The notes under the pieces: generated by a model
The model's database searches: none
The model's input: only the letters and a program-made list of their open reading frames with translations
What the model was told of the DNA's origin: nothing
In this document: in pieces, positions 46,083 through 55,299 of the stretch
How positions within the stretch are numbered: position 1 is the stretch's first letter
Layout of the letters: every line of letters starts with the position of its first letter
Program-made: the position numbers and the translations under genes
Assembly (NCBI RefSeq): GCF_026229185.1
Contig: NZ_JAGGJA010000007.1
Coordinates: 186,001 to 250,000 of the forward strand
Origin: Fodinibius salsisoli
Lineage (GTDB): Bacteria; Bacteroidota; Rhodothermia; Balneolales; Balneolaceae
Length of the DNA: 64,000 nt
Reading direction: 5' to 3'

Positions 46083-47717
46083 ATGAAGATATCAGTTTTA
46101 TCGGGGATTCTCATTATCTGTTTTTCGACGCTGCTCCATGCCCAACAAACATCCACCGACAGCATTTCCATCACTTTTAATATCACTGTTCCTGAATCCA
46201 CCCCGAAAGACGCTACGATTTTCTGGGCCGGCTCACTGAACAACTGGGATCCGGGCAACCGGGGAACCGGCTTTGGGATGAAAGAATATGCCGAAGCCGT
46301 TGCTTTTCAGAACGGGCAGTGGACCATCACCCTCACCGCCCCGCAAGGCAGTGAACACTCCTATAAATACACCCGTGGCTCTATTTATAGCTCCGAGGAG
46401 CAGGCAGATTACTCCTTTCGGCCGGTTCGGTCCGTTACTTTTGACAAACCAAAAACCGTTCAGGATACGGTGGAAACCTGGCACGACCTCCCACCGGAAT
46501 CACTATCCGATCAATGGCCCAAAATACCGCTGGATACCACCCAGATTTACCTCGATTATAATGGCAAGCATCTCAGGGCCAATAGTACCATTCTTTATGA
46601 TAAAGAAATTGGCCACAACCTGTTCGATGTAAATGCTTCCAATGCAACGGTTAAAAGCATTCCTGACAACTTTTATGATGCTGTATATTACTACCAAAAA
46701 ATATCTGCCACCACGAACGATCTGCAACTCGTTTCCGCAGCTAAGACCAGTCCCGAAGAACCCTGGCATATCTTTGTGGATACCAATGGCGACAAAGCGA
46801 TCAGTTTATCGGAAAAAGTGTTCACCATTGAAGAAGACGAGTCCTCCAACCAATGGTCGGGTAAGGTTCCGGTGCGCAATATCATTGATGGTGAGACGAT
46901 AACTAACTTAGTGCCATTTGTGGTCAGCCAGGCAACCGACCTCCCGCCCGGCTATCGCTCCACCGCTCGTCAGGGCGCTCCGAACCTGGTCTATGAACTT
47001 CCTTACAAACACCGGCGGGGAATTATTCAAGAAGATACTTTTAACATTTCCACTCCTTACCTTTCTCGCTTTTCGGCTAACCATCAACTGACTATCGACC
47101 GCAACAATGATGATACCTTAGAGGTAGGCGACGGCTCGAATGAAGTATATGCGAGCGACTTCAAGCGAATGCGCTATGATCAAACCTACTTTCAGTTTCC
47201 TTCTTTTACATTAGGAGATCAATCTTGGCAGGTAGCCGATATCGATCCGCACGGCCGGTGGATACGACTACGTCCGGCCCTTGCAACTGAAACCCGTGAA
47301 GCGATTACAAAAGGAACCACAGCGCCCCAATGGAAGGCCGAAACGGTTAAGGACGATACCCTCAGCTCCAAAAAGCTCCAGGGAAAGTATATTTTGTTGG
47401 ATTTCTGGGGCAGCTGGTGTGGACCGTGTATCCAGCAGATTCCCTTACTCAAGAAAGCCTACCATCGATTCAAGAACCAGGATTTCGAAATGATTGGCTT
47501 TGCCTATCAGAACCAGGCCTCGCTAACCAAAGCACTGCAAGAGTATCGCCTGCCCTGGTCCCAGGTGCTGGATGACACCGGTGATTACAGCTCGCTATTT
47601 TTAGTAGGTGGATACCCAAGTTATTTCTTAATCGGTCCCGATGGCACGGTTCTGGAAATGGGCAGCTCATTAGAGGGTGAGCAGCTCATTCCCACGCTGG
47701 AGCAATACTTAGAGTGA
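46083..47717 (+). CDS. Secreted TlpA-like thioredoxin with N-terminal CBM20-like domain
   Basis: A 544-residue exported protein: signal peptide (MKISVLSGILIICFSTLLHAQ, cleaved after LHA), then a beta-sandwich region with the CBM20/starch-binding-like signature TIFWAGSLNNWDPGNRGTGF near residues 42-61. A long middle region has no recognised domain. The C-terminal domain is a TlpA/ResA thioredoxin with LLDFWGSWCGPCIQQIPLLKKAYHRFK (WCGPC near 448). Thioredoxins of this type work in periplasmic disulfide exchange and cytochrome c maturation, or as part of bigger Bacteroidota envelope proteins. Why a carbohydrate-binding-like module is attached is unknown. Confidence 0.85.
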   Translation: MKISVLSGILIICFSTLLHAQQTSTDSISITFNITVPESTPKDATIFWAGSLNNWDPGNRGTGFGMKEYAEAVAFQNGQWTITLTAPQGSEHSYKYTRGSIYSSEEQADYSFRPVRSVTFDKPKTVQDTVETWHDLPPESLSDQWPKIPLDTTQIYLDYNGKHLRANSTILYDKEIGHNLFDVNASNATVKSIPDNFYDAVYYYQKISATTNDLQLVSAAKTSPEEPWHIFVDTNGDKAISLSEKVFTIEEDESSNQWSGKVPVRNIIDGETITNLVPFVVSQATDLPPGYRSTARQGAPNLVYELPYKHRRGIIQEDTFNISTPYLSRFSANHQLTIDRNNDDTLEVGDGSNEVYASDFKRMRYDQTYFQFPSFTLGDQSWQVADIDPHGRWIRLRPALATETREAITKGTTAPQWKAETVKDDTLSSKKLQGKYILLDFWGSWCGPCIQQIPLLKKAYHRFKNQDFEMIGFAYQNQASLTKALQEYRLPWSQVLDDTGDYSSLFLVGGYPSYFLIGPDGTVLEMGSSLEGEQLIPTLEQYLE

Positions 47718-47774
47718 TGAATTAAGACAAGACCTGCCAATTCTTAGTAATCTTGCGGATATGGTTATAGCTCA

Positions 47775-47822
47775 GAGGGAGTTATACTCCCGTTCTTCTG
47801 TAGTCGGGAGTGCAACTCCCTC
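47775..47822. repeat. Long hairpin, 18-bp arms
   Basis: Arms GAGGGAGTTATACTCCCG (47775-47792) and CGGGAGTGCAACTCCCTC (47805-47822) pair with only two mismatched positions; loop 12 nt. Confidence 0.85.
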
Positions 47823-47969
47823 GGAGCTTGGGTTCCTCCGGCCTCACGAATCATGTGTGTAGACTCGAATAATGATTAGGATCATTTCAGGTGCTTTAAA
47901 CTATTCCAAGTTGCAAACTTGAAACAGTAGTGAAAAAAGATCATCCATAGCGCCTATGCATGGCATTTC

Positions 47970-48034
47970 ATACTCATCGGATGAGTATTAGAAAATAATT
48001 AAAGGATGAAGCAGAATCACTCATCCGATGAGTG
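47970..48034. repeat. Pair of related palindromes (ACTCATCSGATGAGT)
   Basis: ATACTCATCGGATGAGTAT at 47970-47988 and CACTCATCCGATGAGTG at 48018-48034 share the ACTCAT/ATGAGT arms around a CGG or CCG centre. Confidence 0.85.
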
Positions 48035-48118
48035 GTGGCATCTTCGAAGTGACAAATAACTGCCCCTATCTTAGAACAGCAATCTGTATCTCACATCCGG
48101 AATCTGGTATCCGGGAAC

Positions 48119-50806
48119 CTATTTACTCTTATCCACCAGCTTCTTGAGTTCCGACACCAGCATCAACGACTCGATAGGTGTCATCCGGTTGGGGTCGCAG
48201 GCGTCCAGCTTGTCCATGAGTACTTCGACATTGGGATCGAGCTGCGCCTGGAACAGTGAAGGCTGTGTAATCTGGCCCTGTTTGTCCATCTCTTTGGCGG
48301 CCTTTTTCACAGCCTCTTTCTTTTTCTTAGCCCCTTCTTCCAGCGTGCCGTTGCTGTCGGTCACATCCAGGCTGTGGCTCTCCAGGTTGTGCAGAATCTC
48401 CTTAGCCCGTTCAATAACCACCGACGGCAGCCCGGCCATATCCGCCACCTGGATACCGTAGCTGTGATCAGCGCCGCCACGGACCAGCTTTCGCAGGAAA
48501 ATTACCTTATCATCATGTTCTTTCACCGACACATTATAGTTGACCACATGATCGTACATATTCTCCAGCTCATTGAGCTCATGGTAGTGCGTCGCAAAGA
48601 GCGTCTTAGCGGCAACTGATGGCTGATTGTGCAGGTATTCCGCCAGCGACCAGGCGATACTAAGTCCGTCGAAGGTGCTGGTTCCGCGACCGACTTCATC
48701 CAGCAAAATCAGGGAGTTTCGGGTGGCGTTATTGAGGATATTCGCTGCCTCGTTCATTTCTACCAAGAAGGTACTCTCCCCGGCCGCCAGGTTATCAGAT
48801 GCTCCCACGCGGGTAAAGATTTTATCCACCAAGCCGATATGTGCTTCGTCGGCCGGAACAAAGCAGCCAATCTGTGCCAGCAGTACAATCAGTCCCGTCT
48901 GGCGCAGAATAATACTCTTACCCGCCATATTGGGACCCGTAATAATCAGGATCTGTTCATCCTCATTTTCCAGGTGGATGTCGTTCGGAATAAACGGATC
49001 ACCGGCGGGCAGCGTTTTCTCCACCACCGGATGTCGTCCTTTGGTAATATTAATCACCTGATCATCAGCAATAGCCGGCTTGCAATAATTATTGCTGAAG
49101 GCTACCTCGGCAAAGCTTTGCAGGCAGTCGAGCTCCGCAATCGCCTGGGCAATTTGCTGCACCTGTTCAGCGTATTCTGCTACATACAGGCGCAGTTCTT
49201 CAAACAATTCATATTCCAGCGTCTTACTACGCTCCTCGGAAGAAAGAATCTTCTCTTCCACCTCTTTCAGTTCGGGCGTAATATAGCGCTCAGAATTGAC
49301 GAGCGTCTGCTTACGAATAAAATGCTCCGGCACTTTATCGGTGTGCGTGTTTGTTACCTCGATGTAGTAACCATACACCTTGTTGTAACCAATTTTAAGT
49401 GAACTGATGCCCGTTTCAGTTGCCAGTTCCTCCTTAATTTCTTTGATATAATTTTTACCATTACGCGCGATATCCCGAAGCTCATCCAGCTCCTCGTTAA
49501 AGCCGTCCTCAAAGATCCCCCCGTCGCGTACGCTGGCCGGCGGATCTTCCACGATCGCCTTCTCGATGCGCTCCTGTACCTCTACCAGCAGCTTCAGCCA
49601 GTCCAGGATATCATCCAGCAGGGGTTCTTCCAGCTGGTTAAACTGCATTTTGATGCGTGGCACCTGGGCCAGCGACATCTTCAACTTGGCCAGGTCCCGG
49701 GCATTGGCACGACCTACGCAGATACGCGAAATCAGTCGCTCCAAGTCACCTACCTGCCCCAGTTCTTCACGCAGATTTTCCCGGATCTCATGGTTCACAT
49801 TCAGTGCTTCTACTGCATTCAGGCGGTTACGAATGGGCCCCATCCGTTTTAATGGACGCATAATCCACTTGCGCAGCAGGCGTCCGCCCATGGCCGTTTC
49901 GGTGTCATCCAAAATAGAAATGAGTGTGCCTTCGCTCTGCCCCTCCTGGATGGTGGTCGTTAGCTCCAGGTTGCGTTTGGTGGAGCCATCAAGGGCCATA
50001 TATTCCTGGTTTTCAAACGACTGTATACGCTTGATATGCCCAAGCGAGGCTTTTTGGGTTTCCTGCAGGTAGTGCATCAGCGCGCCGGCTGCCACATGAC
50101 CTACCTCCAGGCCTTCCACGCCAAACCCTTTGAGGGAGTGCGTTTCAAAATGATCGGTCAGCAGGTTATAGCCGTAGTCGCCCTCGTACACCCACTCTTC
50201 GATGAACGTAAGGTTGTAGTCCAGCAGTTGTTCCGGCACCTGGTTTTTGAGCTTCTGAGGAAGAAGCAGCTCCGAGGGCGTCACTGACTGCAACAGATCA
50301 TGCAGTTGCTCTTTGGGAACCTGGCTCAGGGCAAATTCTCCCGTAGACACGTCTGAAAACGCTACACCCGCCATTTTTCCTTCCCAATAGACCGCCGCCG
50401 CATAGTTATTGCGCTTGTGCTCCAACAGCTTCTCCGACATCGTGACGCCGGGCGTCGTAATCTCGGTTACCTCCCGGGATACAATCTTGCGGCCCGCTTT
50501 CTTAGCTTCTGATGGATTTTCGACCTGCTCACAGACGGCCACGCGGTAGCCTTTTTTCACCAGCTTTGGCAGATAGGTATCCAGGGCGTGGTAGGGGAAG
50601 CCCGCCAGCGGGGTCTGGTCGCTTCCATTATTTCGCTTGGTCAGCGTAATGCCCAGCTCTTCGCTCACCAGCTCGGCATCATCGGCAAAGGTCTCGTAAA
50701 AGTCACCAACCCGGAAGAGCAAAATAGCGCCTTCATGCTCTTCCTTGATGTCGTGATACTGGCGCATCAATGGGGTCAGCTTCTTTTTCTTGGTAGAACT
50801 ACTCAT
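48119..50806 (-). CDS. mutS: DNA mismatch repair protein MutS
   Basis: An 895-residue mismatch-recognition ATPase that starts post-replicative repair with MutL. Mismatch-binding domain I starts at LTPLMRQYHDIKEEH with the FRVGDFYETF motif (Phe-x-Glu, the mismatch-probing phenylalanine). The ATPase domain has Walker A ITGPNMAGKSIILRQ (near 625), the Walker B LILLDEVGRGTSTFDGLSIAW, and ATHYHELNELE. A C-terminal extension has the charged KKKKEAVKKAAKEMD stretch. I chose the ATG at 50806 over a preceding TTG. Complete; no lesion. Confidence 0.97.
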   Translation of the reverse strand: MSSSTKKKKLTPLMRQYHDIKEEHEGAILLFRVGDFYETFADDAELVSEELGITLTKRNNGSDQTPLAGFPYHALDTYLPKLVKKGYRVAVCEQVENPSEAKKAGRKIVSREVTEITTPGVTMSEKLLEHKRNNYAAAVYWEGKMAGVAFSDVSTGEFALSQVPKEQLHDLLQSVTPSELLLPQKLKNQVPEQLLDYNLTFIEEWVYEGDYGYNLLTDHFETHSLKGFGVEGLEVGHVAAGALMHYLQETQKASLGHIKRIQSFENQEYMALDGSTKRNLELTTTIQEGQSEGTLISILDDTETAMGGRLLRKWIMRPLKRMGPIRNRLNAVEALNVNHEIRENLREELGQVGDLERLISRICVGRANARDLAKLKMSLAQVPRIKMQFNQLEEPLLDDILDWLKLLVEVQERIEKAIVEDPPASVRDGGIFEDGFNEELDELRDIARNGKNYIKEIKEELATETGISSLKIGYNKVYGYYIEVTNTHTDKVPEHFIRKQTLVNSERYITPELKEVEEKILSSEERSKTLEYELFEELRLYVAEYAEQVQQIAQAIAELDCLQSFAEVAFSNNYCKPAIADDQVINITKGRHPVVEKTLPAGDPFIPNDIHLENEDEQILIITGPNMAGKSIILRQTGLIVLLAQIGCFVPADEAHIGLVDKIFTRVGASDNLAAGESTFLVEMNEAANILNNATRNSLILLDEVGRGTSTFDGLSIAWSLAEYLHNQPSVAAKTLFATHYHELNELENMYDHVVNYNVSVKEHDDKVIFLRKLVRGGADHSYGIQVADMAGLPSVVIERAKEILHNLESHSLDVTDSNGTLEEGAKKKKEAVKKAAKEMDKQGQITQPSLFQAQLDPNVEVLMDKLDACDPNRMTPIESLMLVSELKKLVDKSK

Positions 50807-50944
50807 CAATAACTATTGGCTTAATACGTTGGATTTATTCTGGTGAAAGGTATAAAAATTACCGCTTCTTTCAGAAGATAGAATTCCCTGAAAGAGTCTT
50901 TCAAAAACAAGAATCACCGGCAGTTAATCAATCCAAAATCATTG

Positions 50945-51676
50945 TTAATTGGATACGAATTTATACAGGTACGGTGACCGATGAGCCTTGCCGGTACTTT
51001 TCTTCCCTACCCGCTCTAAGCGACCGGAGTTAACCATCTTCCGGTGGAAACTTGACCGGTTGATTTCTTTATCCAGGATGGTCTCATAGAGTGTTCGCAA
51101 CTCGCGCATGGTATACTCCTCATCAAGGAGCGTGAGCCCTACAGCGGCATCATCGATATTCTTGCGCAGGCTTTCCAGCGCTTTTTGGATAATGTCTCGA
51201 TGATCCCACAACAGCTTGGGCAACTGGTTAATATCGTACCAGCGGCAGCTGTCGGAGAGGAAATCCGCAATGGGTTCTGCCTGTTCAAAGTTGACGAGGG
51301 CGTAGTAAGCGGTAGAGACGAAACGCTGTAATAAAAAATGATCCTCCGCCGGTTGAAGTCCGTTTTTCTTCATGATCTTGCGCATGGGCTCGGGAGCATA
51401 GCGGTTTAAGCTGCCAAAGGTATGGAACTGGTTCAATTGGATACCCTCTAATCCGGTACGCTTTTGCAACACCCTTTGAGCAGCCACATCGAGGTTTTCA
51501 TTTCTGCGGATAAACCCACCCGGCAGAGCAAAAAAGCCGGTTTCCTTATATTCAAGAATCAACACCTTGAGCTGCTTTTCATTGTAGCCAACCATCACAC
51601 AGTCGATGGCAATGCCGGGGAGAAAGCCCGTCCAATCTACCTCCTTTCCTTCACTTGTATGTTGGTCTTTATTCAT
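50945..51676 (-). CDS. Nudix-derived transcriptional regulator (NrtR/AraR-like)
   Basis: A 243-residue protein with an N-terminal Nudix fold and a C-terminal winged helix (NRSSFHRKMVNSGRLERVGKKSTGK). The start FLPGIAIDCVMVGYNEKQLKVLILEYKETGFFALPGGFI is typical of NrtR-like regulators. The Nudix box is degenerate: GGFIRRNENLDVAAQRVLQKRTGL keeps a Glu in the N-terminal part but has QKR where the catalytic EExG glutamates should be, so it is probably a ligand sensor, not an enzyme. In Bacteroidota such proteins regulate sugar or NAD metabolism; here the target is unknown. It is divergent from the carboxylesterase. Confidence 0.87.
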   Translation of the reverse strand: MNKDQHTSEGKEVDWTGFLPGIAIDCVMVGYNEKQLKVLILEYKETGFFALPGGFIRRNENLDVAAQRVLQKRTGLEGIQLNQFHTFGSLNRYAPEPMRKIMKKNGLQPAEDHFLLQRFVSTAYYALVNFEQAEPIADFLSDSCRWYDINQLPKLLWDHRDIIQKALESLRKNIDDAAVGLTLLDEEYTMRELRTLYETILDKEINRSSFHRKMVNSGRLERVGKKSTGKAHRSPYLYKFVSN

Positions 51677-51811
51677 GCACAGAGCACTTATGGTTTGTAC
51701 TGTTTCTATAAATTAACTACTATTGTTGCATAGTGTAACAATAATAATGCTTGAACGTAAGAATTTATTCTACAGTGCTGAATACGTTATTTATCTCAAA
51801 AAAAGAATCTC

Positions 51812-53428
51812 ATGTATAAAAAGATAGTTGTACTTCTGGTTATTTTCTTAAGTGCCTGTTCTTTATTGACGCAAAAGTCAGTGGCACAATCCAATGAACA
51901 GGATTCTGCTCCCACCGTTACTGTTAAAGATGGAACGCTCGAAGGAATTGATGATTCAGGGATCTCTATCTTTAAAGGGATTCCTTTTGCCCAGCCTCCT
52001 GTCAGTGATTTGCGGTGGCGTCCGCCCCAGGAAGCGCAACCGTGGGAGGGCGTTCGGGAAGCAAAAACATTCAGTCCTGCTTGCATGCAGTTGCCCGTCT
52101 TCGGGGATATGGTATTCCGCGCCGACGGCAACAGTGAGGATTGCCTGTACCTTAATGTATGGACGCCCGAAACGTCTCCTGATCAACAGCTACCGGTCTT
52201 GGTTTACTTTTACGGGGGCGGATATATGGCTGGCGACGGCTCGGAACCCCGCTACGACGGGGCCAGCATGGCTCGCAACCATGGTATTGTGACCGTCACG
52301 GTCAATTACCGGCTGGGCATATTTGGATTTATGGCCCATCCCGAATTAACAGAAGAATCTCCTGAAAATGCATCCGGGAACTATGGCCTGCTCGACCAAG
52401 CCAAAGCACTGCAGTGGGTTAAGGATAATATTGTGGCCTTTGGCGGCGACCCTAATGACATCACTATTGCAGGAGAGTCGGCCGGCTCCATATCCGTCAG
52501 CGCACAGATGGCCTCTCCATTATCGAGAGGTTTAATTGCCGGAGCCATCGGTGAAAGCGGCTCTATCCTTGGGGCCCTTCCCGCCATCCCACTGGATGGG
52601 AGCGAGAGACAGGGGCTACAGTTTGCAAATTCTGTAGATGCCGGTTCGCTTGCGGACTTGCGATCGCTCCCCGCAGACACCCTGCTGCAGGCTGCCGGTG
52701 GTCAGGGAACTCCTCGATTTAGTCCTACGGTGGACGGCTACTTTTTCCCGAAAGCCCCCATCGAGATTTACCGAGCCGGAGAACAAGCTGATGTTCCGCT
52801 CTTCGTGGGCTGGAATTCCCAGGAAATGCCGTACCAATTCATTATGCAAGGCCAAAAACCGACACCCGAAAACTATAAGCAGCGGATTGAAACGTTATAT
52901 AGCGATGCAGCCGATAACATATTAGAACTTTATCCGGGATCCACAACAGAAGAGGCGGTACAATCGGCTACGGATTTAGCCAGCGATCGTTTTATCGCCT
53001 ATAGTACCTGGAAATGGAGTGACACCCACGCTGAAACGGCTGATAGCCCTGTCTATCGTTACTATTACACCCATCCACGTCCGCCCCAGAAAGATACCCC
53101 AAATAATGCGCAAGATACCACTAACGATATTCCAGAAGTAGAGGGCGCCGCTCACGCAGCTGAAATTGAATATATGATGGGTAACCTTCCATCCAATGAG
53201 GTGTTTGCATGGACCGCAGCGGATTATAAAGTTTCTGATATCTTCCAGAATTATGCAGCCAACTTTGTAAAGAACAAAAATCCCAATGGATTGGGTGTTC
53301 CCTTCTGGTCAGCTATAAATGAAAGTGAGTCTCCTAAGATTATCCACATTGCACCCACTACCGAACTGAAAGAAGATCAGCACCGACAGCGTTACCTGTT
53401 GCTCGATCAGCTATACTATTCGGAATAG
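51812..53428 (+). CDS. Type-B carboxylesterase, lipoprotein
   Basis: A 538-residue secreted alpha/beta-hydrolase. The signal carries a lipobox LSAC (Cys16). Family motifs run in order: FKGIPFAQPPVSDLRWRPP, SEDCLYLNVWTP, the GGGYMAGDG oxyanion segment, VTVNYRLGIFGF, and the nucleophile elbow GESAGS (Ser near 223). The catalytic His is likely in GAAHAAEIEYMMG. It hydrolyses carboxylic esters, substrate unknown. It is divergent from the Nudix-derived regulator. Confidence 0.93.
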   Translation: MYKKIVVLLVIFLSACSLLTQKSVAQSNEQDSAPTVTVKDGTLEGIDDSGISIFKGIPFAQPPVSDLRWRPPQEAQPWEGVREAKTFSPACMQLPVFGDMVFRADGNSEDCLYLNVWTPETSPDQQLPVLVYFYGGGYMAGDGSEPRYDGASMARNHGIVTVTVNYRLGIFGFMAHPELTEESPENASGNYGLLDQAKALQWVKDNIVAFGGDPNDITIAGESAGSISVSAQMASPLSRGLIAGAIGESGSILGALPAIPLDGSERQGLQFANSVDAGSLADLRSLPADTLLQAAGGQGTPRFSPTVDGYFFPKAPIEIYRAGEQADVPLFVGWNSQEMPYQFIMQGQKPTPENYKQRIETLYSDAADNILELYPGSTTEEAVQSATDLASDRFIAYSTWKWSDTHAETADSPVYRYYYTHPRPPQKDTPNNAQDTTNDIPEVEGAAHAAEIEYMMGNLPSNEVFAWTAADYKVSDIFQNYAANFVKNKNPNGLGVPFWSAINESESPKIIHIAPTTELKEDQHRQRYLLLDQLYYSE

Positions 53429-53434
53429 TTTATT

Positions 53435-53472
53435 AAGGCCCTTTCTCAACTGCTTTGAGGAAGGGCCTTTCC
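53435..53472 (+). terminator. Terminator after the carboxylesterase gene
   Basis: A stem of about 15 bp (AAGGCCCTT...AAGGGCCTT, with CTCAA/TTGAG inside) is followed by a short T-rich stretch 6 bases after the gene stop. Confidence 0.8.
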
Positions 53473-53630
53473 TTTCTATTAATTCGGACGATTTATCTGT
53501 ATCAAGGTAAATAGCTCTTATATTTGTATATTTACCAACAACTTCTCACTTTTCGGCTACTAAATTTAGTTTGGCATAAAGAATAATCAGCATTTAACTT
53601 TCGACTACTTATTAACTCAGGAAATTTATA

Positions 53631-54536
53631 GTGCAGAAGTATAAGGATTTTTGGCGGCTCATTATTACGCTGGTGAAGAAAAAAGATATTTTTTTCAATG
53701 CTTCCGCCATCACTTTTAACCTTTTCATTTGTGCCATCCCGTTTACCCTGCTGATGATTTCTATCATTGGGTACGTTCTCTCTTACGACGCAGCTTTCAA
53801 TGAGATCCTGCGGTATGGCCGCGAACTCTTTCCCAGCTTTACCTACGAATCAGAGTCGGGTGATGTATTCCGTGGAGCCGTAACACTGGAAAGCCTGCTG
53901 AACCCACTGATCGGGGCACGACGCATCTTTGGAATCGTGGGGATGGTTATCCTGATCTTTTTCTCTCAGGGCTTGTTCCATACGCTCAAGCATGTCGTAT
54001 TTGATATTTTTGAAATCGAAGACCGCCGGCACCCTATCCTGGAGATGGTCTATAACTTTTTCACATTTGGACTGGTGGGTAGTGTATTTTTATTCTTTAG
54101 CTTGGTTATCTCACTGTTATCGTTAGTATCCATTAACGAGCTGCCACTGCCATTTACCGAGATGGTGGTAGAACTCAGCTGGCTTTATGAGCTGCTTAAT
54201 TATCTCATTCCGGTTCTCTTTACCTTTTTTCTGTTCTACATCATCTTTCGCTACATCACCGAAAAGCGGATGCAACCGCGGGTGGCCCTGCTGGCTGCGG
54301 TCATTTTTACTACGCTCTTTGAGCTTGCCAAATTTGGCGTCGGCTGGTACCTGGAATACAGCCTGCATGCCTATCGGTATTTTTATCAGGGATATACTAT
54401 TTTGGTGATTATCGGGGTCTGGGCCTTTTATTCAGCCGCTCTTTTTGTATTCAGTACAATTATTGCCCGGGCTTACCAACAAGTATTTGTTAAGGACCAC
54501 TCCATCCCACGGAACCCTTATACCGTTATTTCTTAG
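53631..54536 (+). CDS. YihY/BrkB family inner-membrane protein
   Basis: A 301-residue polytopic membrane protein of the YihY/virulence factor BrkB family, function not established. It shows the six expected hydrophobic helices (for example FNLFICAIPFTLLMISIIGYVL near 28-49) and the NEILRYGRELFPSF loop. I use the GTG at 53631 because it precedes the conserved MQKYKDFWRL start. It lies alone, downstream of the esterase terminator, and 109 bases before the glycosylase gene. Confidence 0.88.
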   Translation: MQKYKDFWRLIITLVKKKDIFFNASAITFNLFICAIPFTLLMISIIGYVLSYDAAFNEILRYGRELFPSFTYESESGDVFRGAVTLESLLNPLIGARRIFGIVGMVILIFFSQGLFHTLKHVVFDIFEIEDRRHPILEMVYNFFTFGLVGSVFLFFSLVISLLSLVSINELPLPFTEMVVELSWLYELLNYLIPVLFTFFLFYIIFRYITEKRMQPRVALLAAVIFTTLFELAKFGVGWYLEYSLHAYRYFYQGYTILVIIGVWAFYSAALFVFSTIIARAYQQVFVKDHSIPRNPYTVIS

Positions 54537-54645
54537 AAGAATTGAGTCATGAGTAGTAAATTTTGGACAAAGAGCGGTGAGCTGGATATCCTGAACCTTA
54601 ACCCTCATTTAACTTCAACTTCTAACGTCCATAATTTTATATTTC

Positions 54646-55251
54646 ATGGCGAGCAACAAACTTCCGCTGTCTTTTTACCAGCAATCTAATGTTGTGCAGC
54701 TTAGTAAAAAGCTGATTGGAAAGGTGCTGTGTACACAAATTAACGGCAAGCTTACCTCCGGCCTGATAACCGAAACCGAAGCCTATCGCGGTTACGATGA
54801 TAAAGCTTCTCATGCTTCCGGTGGAAAACGCACTCAGCGGACGGAAACCATGTTTAAAAATGGGGGCATCAGCTATGTTTATTTGTGCTATGGTATCCAT
54901 CATCTTTTTAACGTGGTAACCAATACCGCTAATAAGCCCGATGCCGTTTTGATTCGAGCCATCAAGCCGTTGCAAGGAAAAGAAACCATGCTTCAGCGCA
55001 GAAATGCCTCGGCTAATAGTCCCTCATTAACGGCGGGCCCGGGGCGACTGTCCCAAGCTCTGGGTATTACAACAGCCAACGATGCCCTTCCCCTCACAGG
55101 CTCTACCCTTTGGATTGAAGACCGTGGAGATACTTTTTCGGATGATATGATTACAGCCAAACCACGGATTGGGGTTGATTACGCCGGCGACCATGCAAGC
55201 CGGCCCTGGCGCTTTTTTATCCACGATAGTGCATGGGTTAGCCATAAATAA
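54646..55251 (+). CDS. 3-methyladenine DNA glycosylase (AAG/Mpg family)
   Basis: A 201-residue base-excision-repair enzyme that removes alkylated purines. The catalytic ITETEAYRGYDDKASHAS region holds the general base Glu, the DNA-intercalating and binding segments SYVYLCYGIHHLFNVVTN and TAGPGRLSQALGI are intact, and the C-terminal PRIGVDYAGDHASRPWRFFI completes the fold. Length is normal. Confidence 0.94.
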   Translation: MASNKLPLSFYQQSNVVQLSKKLIGKVLCTQINGKLTSGLITETEAYRGYDDKASHASGGKRTQRTETMFKNGGISYVYLCYGIHHLFNVVTNTANKPDAVLIRAIKPLQGKETMLQRRNASANSPSLTAGPGRLSQALGITTANDALPLTGSTLWIEDRGDTFSDDMITAKPRIGVDYAGDHASRPWRFFIHDSAWVSHK

Positions 55252-55281
55252 AAAAGCCCATCCGGTTAAGAATGGGCTTTT
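55252..55281. terminator. Bidirectional terminator after mpg and the DUF4168 gene
   Basis: A perfect 10-bp stem AAAAGCCCAT/ATGGGCTTTT lies directly after the glycosylase stop and 18 bases beyond the stop of the convergent DUF4168 gene, with A/T runs on both sides so it can serve both. Confidence 0.88.
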
Positions 55282-55299
55282 AGCTAAGATAGAAACACA

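Larger units (their letters stand above)
47718..48118. other. 401-bp repeat-rich intergenic region
   Basis: No gene is seen. The region holds a long imperfect hairpin (47775-47822), a shorter palindrome near 47907 (CCAAGTTGCAAACTTG), and two related palindromes at 47970-48034. It separates the TlpA-like gene from the convergent mutS. Confidence 0.7.

Noticed and set aside
46083-47717. Cytochrome c maturation protein ResA/CcmG
   Set aside because: The thioredoxin domain fits, but the extra 400 residues and lack of ccm neighbours argue against a plain maturation role.
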